A stretch of DNA of 64,000 nucleotides. It comes from Selaginella tamariscina. Lineage: Eukaryota; Streptophyta; Lycopodiopsida; Selaginellales; Selaginellaceae. The notes beneath the pieces are model-generated. The model had not been told where the DNA came from. It saw only the letters and a list, made by a program, of their open reading frames with translations, and searched no databases. The DNA lies in the NCBI GenBank assembly GCA_003024785.1, contig PUQB01000110.1, positions 496,001 through 560,000 on the forward strand, read 5' to 3'. This document shows positions 23,481 to 33,920 of this stretch, piece by piece (the first letter of the stretch is position 1; each line of letters starts with the position of its first letter). A program made the translations under genes and the position numbers.

Positions 23481-24222
23481 ATATGTGCTAGCATACTTGT
23501 CAATGCTTGTTGCCAAAGGTGTGTTTGAAACAATCACGCTCAGTTTCCTTATGGTTGAAGATATTGATGCGTTCTTCAGCAAGGTCTCCAACTCTACAAA
23601 AAGGACAAGTGCACTTACCTTACCGCATATGATGAATCTTTTTGAAAATTGCATCTCCAAAAAAAGTTGTGCTTTGCTTGTGACTGAGGTGCCAGACTTC
23701 AAAAAATTTCTCAAGGAGTATATAAAAGAGGGAGTGATTCTTTAGTTGGTCACCTTGTGCCGCTACAATTCTTTTTCTCCATACCTATTATGCAGTACAA
23801 GTTACGGCCATCAGAGCAGGAGTGGTTACCGAAAGAGGGCTTAATGCTCTTCAAAAGTGGAGAGGATGGAAAGCCACTTCTCCCAGAAGGACAACCAGAC
23901 CCTATTCCATTGAGTGCCCAGCTCAAGGAACAAGAGGTTATTATTGATGGCATCAAAAAATATGTGGCATGGGTTCAAAAATCGATGCCAAAGAATTCTG
24001 ATAAGGCAACTGGTTACTCAGAACTATATAAGCATGTGGTCGACTATTGGGAGACTGTTGTTCGAGAGTTGGAAGGGCCTACTGTCACAAGTACAGAATT
24101 GCAACACCCTTTTTGGCCTAAAACAAGGTGGCGAGAGGAGATTGAAATGACATCACTGAGCATAGACGACATAGAAGCCAGTAGTGATGTGGAAGTGCAA
24201 ACCCACACTTTATTAGATAAAG

Positions 24223-25046
24223 CATAGTTACGAACACGGCCGGGATCCCGGCCATGTTCACCATGTTTCACGAACACGGCCATGAGTCGTGTTCCCACGG
24301 CCGTGTTCGTGAACAGTGTGTCATGTTACGAACACGGGCCGTGATCCCGGCGACCACGACCAGGATCACAGCATGTGTTCGTAACATGAAACACTGTTCA
24401 AAATATTCTCGGCTAAATATACTTGCGGAATATTTTTTCTAGGCGCACAGTGTTACACAACAATCCAAGGCATGACAGCAGAAATCCAACATTGCGAAAG
24501 CATCCTTCTTCACGATGGTGGTAATTTTGTATATATAATCATGTACATTTGCATATATATGTATGAAAATACTTATAAACACACACACACATAAACATAT
24601 TTATATAAAATTTAAACTACAACATGTAAAACCATGGAGTTTTAGATATATACGTGTCTAGCTTATATAAGAATATAATATTTGGATATGTTGTACATAT
24701 TGATTTATTTTATTTTTTATTATTTTTTTTTTTTTGAAGAATGCAGCATATTTATAAGAGAGGTTATGGCAACCAGCTTGTATATGATAAAAAACACATT
24801 TTTAAGGTTAATGTATACATAATTTGGCATGTATATGTTTCTTTAAATACATATTATTTCTTTGAATTTTATATTTATTAATTAATTAAGATTTATTTTA
24901 TTATGGTTAATATAAAAGTGATCATGTGCGAGCTAGAATATTCACTAGAATATTCGTGAGCCATCGTGAGCCATGATTGTATTCCGTGGTCGGGTTCTGA
25001 AATCTGAGACTTGTGTTCGTGTTCCGTGTTCGTGTTCGTAACTATG
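24223..25046. mobile_element. Non-autonomous element, 824 bp, 8-bp target duplication (hAT-like)
   Basis: The ends are CATAGTTACGAACACG and its exact reverse complement. The flanks are AGATAAAG at 24,215-24,222 and again at 25,047-25,054, an 8-bp target duplication as made by hAT elements. It sits in the C-terminal coding part of the DUF7869-type gene. The interior has GTTCGTGTTC-type subterminal repeats and a 16-bp palindrome GGCCGGGATCCCGGCC at 24,238-24,253. No transposase is encoded. Confidence 0.8.
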
Positions 25047-25238
25047 AGATAAAGAAACCAAAAACCTAAAGTATACTTTGATTGCTACAAGGATCTTCAA
25101 AAACTAATGATGGTTCTCATTACTCCAGATGTGTCATATAATCAGCCTATTTGGATGGATCAAATTATCGACACACCTGAAGTAATCACAAAAAATAGTA
25201 TAGTTAAGGTTGCATGGTTCAAACCACAAAAAAGGTAA

Positions 25239-25893
25239 CACGAAAAGGAGAGCAAAAGATATAATGGATGCCTAAGAAAACATGGTCTCCCAATCAAAAA
25301 GACCCAGCATGTTTTATAAATGTTAAATTCATTTGATATGGGTGGATGTCAAGAAGCGTTGATAAAGTCACGATTAACAAAATTGCAAGAGAATGTATGT
25401 TTTCTGAAGATTAAAGCAATTACAAAATTATAAAATATCATATATTTAATATTCATAATTATTATAAACTCTTAATAATAGTACCAAATTGTTTACTTAA
25501 CTATATAAATTTATAAATCGATATGGAATATTAACAATATTATTATAGGATGTATTTATATATATATTATTACTACTACAAATTTTTAATTAATAATGTT
25601 ATATTTAAATATTATTTTTAATAACAACATCAATATTTATATAATGTACCTCTTATACTCTTCCTTAATTGTTATAATTATGTCCATATAATTTTAATAT
25701 AATATATTATATAATTTAATACCTTCTATTTTTATAATGTTATTAATTATTGTTCAATGATGCTATAATGTATTAAAGGGTCAATTACAAAATAGAATAT
25801 TTTAAAAAGTATTCTGTTTTCAAACATATATTCTAAAAAATATTTCTTTAATATTAAAAAATGCTAATTATTAAGAAATAAGACTATAACCAT
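25239..25893. other. AT-rich 3' part of the 12.8-kb segment
   Basis: Traces of the DUF7869-type C-terminus may persist to about 25,320 (a polar KRRAKDIMDA stretch after the stop). Beyond that the sequence is AT-rich with no gene or repeat I can name. The last 50 bp resemble the MITE end at 63,010-63,050. Confidence 0.5.
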
Positions 25894-25909
25894 CCATTTT
25901 AGTTACAAC
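25894..25909 (-). repeat. Right terminal inverted repeat (16 bp)
   Basis: CCATTTTAGTTACAAC, the exact reverse complement of 13,109-13,124. It is preceded by attaagaaataagactataa, as in the MITE end near 63,010. Confidence 0.65.
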
Positions 25910-26051
25910 TTGCATATACTCACCAAATGTTCTAATCCATGCTTTGCACTAACAAGTATAACATCTTGCTTACACCTAGTAAGCACCCTTCCACCTTCTA
26001 AGATATGCATAATAGCCACTGTAAGTAATGTGCATACGTACGTATATATAC

Positions 26052-26089
<38 letters not shown>

Positions 26090-26125
26090 CTTTTGTAAAA
26101 CTTGAGTTAATCCTCATCACGCTTA

Positions 26126-26495
26126 TCAGTAGTAAGTATAGCAGGCTCTTGGCTCTTCTAAATAACCTTTCTGGTCCTTAACGCCCTTAATCTTCCCAAC
26201 ACCCCTTGTCCTTTCATCAAACGTAATCCTGCTAATTGTAATGGCCCCTTTACGTTTCTTCATTGAGATGGGAGGTGGTCCACAGTCGCTCTTCTTTCGA
26301 AATGTGGGTATTGTCTCTAAAGGGTTGCACCTGTCCGCTGCCCTTCTTAACTCGACTTTGTCGTCCTTGCCGTATTCTGTGTTCCCGTCTTTCCATGCTA
26401 ACTGCTTGATTTCCAACCTGAAACCATATACATATGCATGTATATATAATTATGTACTTGCAATGTATGTTTCAAGTATTAAGTATGACATCTTC

Positions 26496-26540
<45 letters not shown>

Positions 26541-28294
26541 TTACACATGTATATAACAATATGCACAAAAGACAAAACCTGCTTTAAGTTCTCATTGCAG
26601 TATACAGTTATATAAATGACAATGTATATCTCTGTATATATCCGCAGATAACTACAACTATGCCCATGTTTATGTCTATGACATAAACATGAATATAGAA
26701 GACATGTAATATACGTGCTTGAAATCGCTTATATGAAAACACACCCCCATTCCCTCTCTCTCTCTCTCCACACACCACACACACACAAAGTTACATATAT
26801 ACAAAATATCATGTAACTGAGCATATCTTGTATCATGTAACTGAGCATACCTTGTATCATATATCTATGCCCTTCTTTTACACACACACACACGTAGAAT
26901 CAATATGTATTATAACATATAAAACATATAAATACCTGCCCAAAACCTGCTTAAACTTCTCGTGTTCACGCTCATGGGCCGTGAGTTTGCCACTACGTGG
27001 GACAAAATTGGGAGGTTTTCTGTGGAGGCTTGGAGCAGGAATCAACCTGCGTTCCTTACATGGCTGTGCTCCTAGGCGTTTATAACGCTTTGTTCTCTTC
27101 CGCACGATTGTCATTTGACGGCTAGGAATTGTTAAGCATCCAAACGGAGACCTGTAATACACATTATTATAACTACACATTTATATAGTGTATATACACA
27201 AATGTGTATCTATGCAATTTCATGTGGATAACCAGAATGCATATGTGTGTGTAATCTCAACCTAACACATAAACAACTACACATTGTGTTAAATTTACCA
27301 ACAACACAATTAAATATATGATAATGACAAAATCGGTTGGTAATATTTCATCTATATCGCAATAATTAATTAAACTCAACAGATACACAATATGTATGTG
27401 TTGTATATACAGTAGAATGGTCATTAGTATAAGTGATAAATACATACCCACAGTAAAAATATAATTACTACATGATAATGCAAAGCTGATTGGTACAATT
27501 TCATCTGTATCGCAATACCGCATTTTACAATCGATTAAAACTCAACCAATAAATAATATATATATTTCATAAAACCTCTTAAAATTAATTAAATTCATCC
27601 AATATACAATACACGTGTGTATATACATTACAGTGCTTACCAGTTACACGCAGACATATATACACAAATATATACACTTGTATGAAAGCGTATATACACG
27701 TTGCTGATTTTTTTTTTATAAGATGTTTTTAGTCATAAATAATACATAACAAAAAATACTGATAACAGATTTTACAATTAATTACGTAAGTAAGTAACCA
27801 CGTATTTTAAGCTTATTCATAATCGCCCAAAAAACATTATATGTAGTATATAATAATGAACATAAATGTATACTGTATGTTACATAAACATATACACATG
27901 TTGATAAGATTTAAACTATATCACAACCACATATTGCATTAAACCCATCAATTATTGTTTGGCATAGAAGTGTTTTATTTTTGTACTTATTATATATATT
28001 AATATATGTGTGTGTGTGTGTGTGTGTGTGTCAATATACAAAACAATACATACATATAACATGAATAAACGATTAATTGACAATGTGTGTACAGACAATA
28101 TACAGTTGCGATACACGTATCAAAAGCATATTGTATCAATACATTCTATACACACACCTTTACTTTGGATACTCAAGCAGAGAATTCTTTAAAGAGATCT
28201 GCTCACTAAGAATGAATTAAGCTTATCATGATTAGTGGCCAGGCGCTTGACAGAATATGTTCCGAACAATTTTGAAAAGAATATACCGTTTCTG
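26126..28294 (-). CDS. Gene X: unrecognised multi-exon gene downstream of OMT-3 (partial)
   Basis: Three exon-like blocks on the minus strand: 28,294-28,158 (reads like NGIFFSKLFG in sister copies), 27,151-26,936 (216 bp; IVRKRTKRYKRLGAQPCKER, then KLTAHEREHEKFKQVLG) and 26,417-26,126 (LEIKQLAWKDGNTEYGKDDK, then SMKKRKGAITISRITFDERT). The last two have good splice sites and join in frame across the intron (QVLGR|LEIKQL). The protein is very basic toward its C-terminus, suggesting nucleic-acid binding or a nuclear signal. Copies accompany each OMT unit on the OMT strand; another conserved block (NYSIEQAFAKLSESNRNPNF) lies near 29,535-29,620. I do not recognise the family. The first block is shorter here than at 9,033-9,176, so this copy may be inactive. 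Confidence 0.4.
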
Positions 28295-28729
28295 CTGACT
28301 AAAACTTAATAAATACACTGACTAATGTTTTAATTTGATTTTTAAGCTAAACCTGATCTGAAAATACAATATAACACAAAGTTAGCTTAGTAAAGAACTA
28401 AGTTTATCTTTTTAGCTATTACATATTATATATATTAACAATAGAATTTATGGTATCCTTATACGTGTATATATACACATATAAGTACAGTATATAGTAT
28501 TATGATTATGGGGTCGCATTAAGGATAATTAACCTGTCCAATCATGAAAACACATATAAGAGTACAACATATTGGACAATAATTTTTTGTAGTTTTCTTA
28601 TAATTTAAACTTTGTATATATTGCTGTCTGAACTATAAGATCGGATCAAATGTAGCTGTTAGATGACGTCATTCTTTAAATCACGTAGCCATGATGTTCT
28701 TGTCCCGCTGGTAACCAACCATATACATT

Positions 28730-28800
28730 ATTTTTTATATGATTAATGTCTAACTCAAAAATTTATATTATATATATATATATATATATTATAGAAAATA
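28730..28800. repeat. TA-rich microsatellite in a shared OMT flank
   Basis: A (TA)n stretch shared, with different length, by 9,650-9,685 and 35,030-35,115. The surrounding 28,300-29,050 interval has no gene and contains the conserved hairpin near 28,937 and a TATAAATACTCCG-like word. Confidence 0.5.
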
Positions 28801-29909
28801 TTTAAAGTTTAAGAAATAATTAAGAATTTAATTAAACCACGGGTATTTCCAAGGTATCAAAATAGAAAGAGAAAATTACTATAAATACTCCGTTTGTCAC
28901 ATGGATACTATTAAAATGCATCATGACATCTGAACCGTTGGATTCGTCATCCAACGGGCTTGCAAATTGGGGATATTTAAATTGGATATACCATCGTGTT
29001 GTGTTGAGTTTTTTTCAAGTACGAATTTATAATCTGCGATTTTCTTTTAATTAATTAGGGACGATGAAGGAGAGTTAACGTGATAATGGAGGTCCGGATT
29101 TTGTTTCTGTTGTATTGAACTGCTGTATAAGTTTCCCCTGCTACGCTTGAATCTGATTGTGTATACACTATATACACGTATAATACAGTGTATATACGGT
29201 ATAATACAATATATACCAGTACAGATAGTCTTTGTGTTGCAGTCACAGCTTTGCAACAAATTTCGAAGGGGCTCGATGCAAATTTTGAAACACTGATAAA
29301 CATACACATCCATTGTAACCATTAATTTTTACTATGGATATTAATTTTGAAACAGTGATAAACATTCATGCTTGAGATACATTATAAATCAAGAAAGTAA
29401 AATGCAGACTTAAGAAACACTTGGACTCTATATATGTAACATACAGGAAAAAAAAAATAGAAATATATGTAACATACAGGAAAAAATATATATATTATAT
29501 ATATATCTTGGTTGAGAGATACACTCTTCCCTTTAAGTGTATGTTCCTTTGGTAGTCTCAAAAAATTTGGGTTCCTGTTTGATTCAGACAGCTTTGCAAA
29601 TGCTTGTTCGATCGAGTAATTCAAACAGTAAGAGTGGCCATTACACTATCATAAATATTTAAATAAGCAAATAGTAATCAATACCATTTATGTTTAAATA
29701 ATTCTATTATTTTATGATAAATATACAATTTTTAAGTGCTGAGTTTAAAATTATATATATATTATATATGTGTGTGTGTGTGTGTCTGTGTGTGTGTGTG
29801 TGTTCATACATATTTAAGTAAGCAAGAGTAACTGTTTTGACACATTGATCCATATGTAACAGGTCTTTATTTACAACTCACATCATGTATCAAAAACGTG
29901 AGCATGCAC

Positions 29910-30100
29910 TTTAATAATTAATAATTTTAATTATTTAATTAATATTTTTTAATTTTTAAAAAAAATTTTAAAATAATATATATTTAAAGAAAAAATATTT
30001 TTAAAAATGTATGTTTAAAATATTAATAATTAATATATAAGTATTAATTAAAATTTTCTTTTATATTCTCATTTTGTATCATTCGTATTTTAGTGACAAC
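29910..30100. mobile_element. Truncated GTTGT-ended MITE beside OMT-3
   Basis: The right end reads attttagtgacaac at 30,087-30,100, as in the MITE at 10,839-11,065. The left terminal repeat is missing, and the AT-rich interior starts directly after the agcatgcactt flank. The mirror copy in the right palindrome arm (33,734-33,920) has the same truncation, so the loss predates the inversion. Confidence 0.6.
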
Positions 30101-30120
30101 TTTCATAATCACTTTTCTTA

Positions 30121-31240
30121 TTATTTATGAAATTCCATAACAGCTAGTCCATTACATAAAGTGGCTATTTCCACTTGTTTGAAACCAGCATATTGTCCGA
30201 GAGTTTTGTACTCTTCCAACGTTCTCTCTTTTCCATCGAGGTTCACCATCATCGTTACATCAAGGATGAAGAAATTACCATGATGAACATCTGATGCCTC
30301 TATAACTATGACCTTGCCTTCCTCAGGGAGGGACTTGAAACAGTTGTTCAGTATTTTCACACACTTTTTCATCATCCCAGTTATGAAGGATCCACTAGAA
30401 ATAGAAATGCACCAGGTTAGAAATAAATGATATGTCAATTAGCTGTTGTGCATTAACCTTTATATTCGTATCTCCTCGGGGATACTCTCAAACATATCAC
30501 CGCCAATGTGCTCCACTCCTAAAAGACATAGAAACTTAAATTCCTGGAAAAGATTATGATCAACTTTAATACCTGGAAATTGAAAAGCTCCGGCAATAAC
30601 ATGAGGCTGATCAAAATTAATTCCTCTAATGTGTGGATGACGAGAGGTGATTGCACCAAGCAAGGTCCCTTGACCACCACCCACGTCAATCATGTGGATG
30701 TCTGAAAACTTCTTCACGTAACGTTCCAGAAACACACTAGTGAACGATGTGGAATGATTGGCCATGCCAAGGTTGAAGTTGGCGGCAAAGTCTGGCTCTT
30801 GAGCAGCTAATTCGTATTGTGCCTTGCCCCCATGAGCCTTGCCGAAGGGTTGACCACCTTCAAGTATTGCTTCAGGGAGATGTTCAAATGGCCTGAGAAA
30901 GATTCGACAGTTGCAAATCATGGCCAATGCAGGAGCCAATAATGCTTCTGATGCCGTAGAGAAGAACTTGCCCACTCTGTCAAGCCTATTTTCGCTCCCC
31001 TTGCAGCGTCTTCTCCTCAGTGACGATGCCGTAACTCGCCAGAAGCCGCAATGCTCTGTCGAGAAAGGTAGCATTTGCAGAGGATCTGGCGCCAGGGGTG
31101 GCAGAGATGATCTCAACAGCAGAAAGTGGAGAATGGGATATTACATCCATGATTCCTAGCTTCACAATGGCATTGAGAGTCAGGGGGATGACAGCATAAT
31201 TCATTAGCTCTTCGGCCCGAAGGTAAGCAGAGTCAGACAT
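30121..31240 (-). pseudogene. OMT-3, class II O-methyltransferase (COMT-type), frameshifted
   Basis: Minus-strand exons are 31,240-30,573, 30,518-30,458 and 30,394-30,121. Clear family blocks are YLRAEELMNYAVIPLTLNAI, the SAM-binding DVGGGQGTLLGA, RGINFDQPHVIAGA and KVIVIEASDVHHGNF. Differences from OMT-4: two single-base losses near 30,978-30,990 that switch frame after LQGERK, loss of one codon before IDVGGG, one lost base in exon 2, and an extra A in the GATGATGAAAA run of exon 3. Subtype II (FLDRALRLLA, APALAMICNCRIF), with OMT-4 and OMT-6. It is head to head with OMT-4, their start codons 1.34 kb apart. Confidence 0.87.
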
Positions 31241-31793
31241 GTCCACCAGTATATCTAGCTAAACTTAGAAAGACAAGTTGCAAAAAACTAGTGTAACAAC
31301 TCATGATATATACTAGTGCCAAGACTTGGATTAAGCTGGATATGAACCAGTTGATCGTAACCACGTCGAATCAGACATCAATTCTGAATACATTTCGTTA
31401 ACCTCATGTCAAATTCATATTTACGTGGATGATTGAACCACTCTGTCGTCGTGTTCCATAAGGAAAGGAAGTCAAATAATGAAGCAAGGATTTAAGATTA
31501 ACTATAATTTGTTCTAGTAGTTACACATTTTTTGGCACGATCTGTTGATTGTTTGAGATTTAATATCATTCATTATATTGTATTATAATATTACTGAAAC
31601 TCAAATTAGCCCTTATTTGAATTCTGATTGCAACAACTGTTCAGAACATTAAACCCCCTTTTCTTAACAAGTTAAACATATGTAGGTTTTTGGAATTAAA
31701 ACTAATCTTGCAAGAGCTTAACTTAACACTAGTTTGTATCACGTGGTTCTCGTGCTCCAACAAGATCAATTTAACTAAAATTAGGTCACTATC

Positions 31794-32026
31794 ATTATAG
31801 TTTATATTGTACCCAACCAGTGCCGTGTTACTACACTATCATTATAGTTTATATATTATACAAATATTATAGTTTTATTTATTCTTTGGTTTGATGGATC
31901 CAATATGGGTGGAGAAATTGTATTTGTGATGCACTTAGTTGAAGAATTTAAACCCAACAAACTTATACTAGTGAAAAACTTCACAAAAACGTTAAATTCA
32001 CTGTTGTGTGTCCTTTTAGTCACAGT
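31794..32026. other. Palindrome spacer (233 bp)
   Basis: Non-palindromic centre between the two arms. It contains a short direct repeat (cactatcattatagtttata near 31,786 and 31,837). Its right third (31,965-32,015) occurs in reverse complement near 60,955-61,005, upstream of OMT-6. No gene. Confidence 0.7.
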
Positions 32027-32510
32027 GATAGTGACCTAATTTTAGTTAAATTGATCTTGTTGGAGCACGAGAACCACGTGATACAAACTAGTGTTAAGTT
32101 AAGCTCTTGCAAGATTAGTTTTAATTCCAAAAACCTACATATGTTTAACTTGTTAAGAAAAGGGGGTTTAATGTTCTGAACAGTTGTTGCAATCAGAATT
32201 CAAATAAGGGCTAATTTGAGTTTCAGTAATATTAATAATACAATATAATGAATGATATTAAATCTCAAACAATCAACAGATCGTGCCAAAAAATGTGTAA
32301 CACTACTAGAACACAATTATAGTTAATCTTAAATCCTTGCTTCATTATTTGACTTCCTTTTCCTTATGGAACACGACGACAGAGTGGTTCAATCATCCAC
32401 GTAAATATGAATTTGACATGAGGTTAACGAAACGTATTCAGAATTGATGTCTGATTCGACGTGGTTACGATCAACTGGTTCATATCCAGCTTAATCCAAG
32501 TCTTGGCACT

Positions 32511-32520
32511 AGTATATATC
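32511..32520 (+). promoter_or_regulatory. Candidate TATA box of OMT-4
   Basis: AGTATATATC about 65-75 bp before the ATG at 32,585, followed by catgagttgttacact. The same string is present at this position before OMT-3 and OMT-6, and a related one before the other copies. Placement fits a plant TATA box with a short leader. Confidence 0.4.
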
Positions 32521-32584
32521 ATGAGTTGTTACACTAGTTTTTTGCAACTTGTCTTTCTAAGTTTAGCTAGATATACTGGTGGAC

Positions 32585-33713
32585 ATGTCTGACTCTGCTT
32601 ACCTTCGGGCCGAAGAGCTAATGAATTATGCTGTTCATCCCCTGACTCTCAATGCCATTGTGAAGCTAGGAATCATGGATGTAATATCCCATTCTCCACT
32701 TTCTGCTGTTGAGATCATCTCTGCCACCCCTGGCGCCAGATCCTCTGCAAATGCTACCTTTCTCGACAGAGCATTGCGGCTTCTGGCGAGTTACGGCATC
32801 GTCACTGAGGAGAAGACGCTGCAAGGGGAGCGAAAATATGGCTTGACAGAGGTGGGCAAGTTCTTCTCTACGGCATCAGAAGCATCATTGGCTCCTGCAT
32901 TGGCCATGATTTGCAACTGTCGAATCTTTCTCAGGCCATTTGAACATCTCCCTGAAGCAATACTTGAAGGTGGTCAACCCTTCGGCAAGGCTCATGGGGG
33001 CAAGGCACAATACGAATTAGCTGCTCAAGAGCCAGACTTTGCCGCCAACTTCAACCTTGGCATGGCCAATCATTCCACATCGTTCACTAGTGTGTTTCTG
33101 GAACGTTACGTGAAGAAGTTTTCAGACATCCACACCTTGATTGACGTGGGTGGTGGTCAAGGGACCTTGCTTGGTGCAATCACCTCTCGTCATCCACACA
33201 TTAGAGGAATTAATTTTGATCAGCCTCATGTTATTGCCGGAGCTTTTCAATTTCCAGGTATTAAAGTTGATCAATAATCTTTTCCAGGAATTTAAGTTTC
33301 TATGTTCTTTTAGGAGTGGAGCACATTGGCGGTGATATGTTTGAGAGTATTCCCCGAGGAGATACGATAATATTAAAGGTTAATGCACAACAGCTAATTG
33401 ACATATCATTTATTTCTAACCTGGTGCATTTCTATTTCTAGTGGATCCTTCATAACTGGGATGATGAAAATGTGTGAAAATACTGAACAACTGTTTCAAG
33501 TCCCTCCCTGAGGAAGGCAAGGTCATAGTTATAGAGGCATCAGATGTTCATCATGGTAATTTCTTCATCCTTGATGTAACGATGATGGTGAACCTCGATG
33601 GAAAAGAGAGAACGTTGGAAGAGTACAAAACTCTCGGACAATATGCTGGTTTCAAACAAGTGGAAATAGCCACTTTATGTAATGGACTAGCTGTTATGGA
33701 ATTTCATAAATAA
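32585..33713 (+). pseudogene. OMT-4, class II O-methyltransferase (COMT-type), nearly intact
   Basis: Exons are 32,585-33,257, 33,314-33,378 and 33,442-33,713, with GT-AG introns of 56 and 63 bp. Exon 1 is fully open from ATG. It has the N-terminal dimerisation region (LRAEELMNYAV), FLDRALRLLASYGIV, then LIDVGGGQGTLLGA at about residues 185-198 (SAM motif I). Exon 2 gives VEHIGGDMFESIPRGD. Exon 3 opens WILHNWDDE; by family comparison the histidine is the catalytic base. One base is missing after GATGATGAAAA near 33,470 (other copies have AAAAGTGTGTG), giving a stop two codons later; otherwise the product would be about 336 residues, slightly short for the family. It could be functional if the indel is a sequence error. 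Substrate unknown. Confidence 0.88.
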
Positions 33714-33733
33714 TAAGAAAAGTGATTATGAAA

Positions 33734-33920
33734 GTTGTCACTAAAATACGAATGATACATAAAAATGAGAATATAAAAAGAAATTTTATTAATACTTATA
33801 TAATTATTAATATTTTAAACATACATTTTTAAAAATATTTTTTCTTTAAATATATATTTTTTTAAAAATTTTTTTTAAAAATTAAAAATATTAATTAAAT
33901 AATTAAAATTATTAATTATT
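33734..33920. mobile_element. Truncated GTTGT-ended MITE beside OMT-4
   Basis: Starts gttgtcactaaaatacgaat; the interior is AT-rich. The distal terminal repeat is lost, mirroring 29,910-30,100. Its subterminal bases (gatacataaaaatgagaata) closely match those just inside the left end of the 12.8-kb segment. Confidence 0.6.

Larger units (their letters stand above)
21507..25238 (+). pseudogene. DUF7869-type (integrase-like) transposon protein, disrupted
   Basis: Read in pieces: a small N-terminal domain (MFNTGDKVCLLRNNEIVGTG), a cysteine-rich part (CCKKKCCQ, then RHVFRMLTQKQRHEFVYAAL near 22,290), a helical region with GIPKTTFYRRRDEWLDG and a C-x2-C pair (SFSKCDTCTSLKAAE), then CLIHDKMDHSKTSIPKL, LTGVLTHGHGCESYGHF, MDNCAGENKNR, YVLAYLSMLVAKGVFETIT and EDIDAFFSKVSN. 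The last blocks match the DUF7869 pattern as I know it, an RNase-H-like fold found in mobile-element proteins. Frames shift near 22,330, 22,920, 23,740 and 25,060. An 824-bp insertion at 24,223 splits the C-terminus, which resumes VYFDCYKDLQKLMMVL at 25,065. The conserved G-H-T-H before EDID is missing. Probably the former transposase of the 12.8-kb element. Confidence 0.6.
13109..25909. mobile_element. Candidate 12.8-kb terminal-inverted-repeat element
   Basis: The segment is bounded by GTTGTAACTAAAATGG at 13,109-13,124 and its exact reverse complement at 25,894-25,909. Outside it, the OMT repeat unit is continuous: the sequence left of 13,109 ends where the sequence right of 25,909 continues, as judged from intact junctions at 7,975 and 38,126. 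Inside lie a minus-strand methyltransferase-like relic, a plus-strand DUF7869-type gene and two palindrome arrays. I see no clean target duplication. The subterminal sequences match the MITE family at 10,839-11,065. Alternative: two MITEs that happen to flank an unrelated insertion. Confidence 0.55.
25910..31793. repeat. Left arm of the large palindrome
   Basis: Reverse complement of 32,027-38,126 with small indels throughout. It holds OMT-3, a truncated MITE (about 29,910-30,100), gene X and OMT upstream sequence. It keeps a gene X exon (26,936-27,151) lost from the right arm, so the arms have diverged and are not a simple read-through assembly artefact. Confidence 0.85.

Noticed and set aside
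13109..25909. Assigning the 12.8-kb segment to CACTA (En/Spm) because of repeated subterminal-like motifs
   Set aside because: The ends are GTTGT..., not CACTA/CACTG, there is no 3-bp target duplication, and no CACTA transposase is visible.
30911..31159. Plus-strand frame inside OMT-3, and its counterparts at 6,547-6,771 and 61,667-61,906
   Set aside because: Antisense shadows of OMT exon 1; they contain no family motif.
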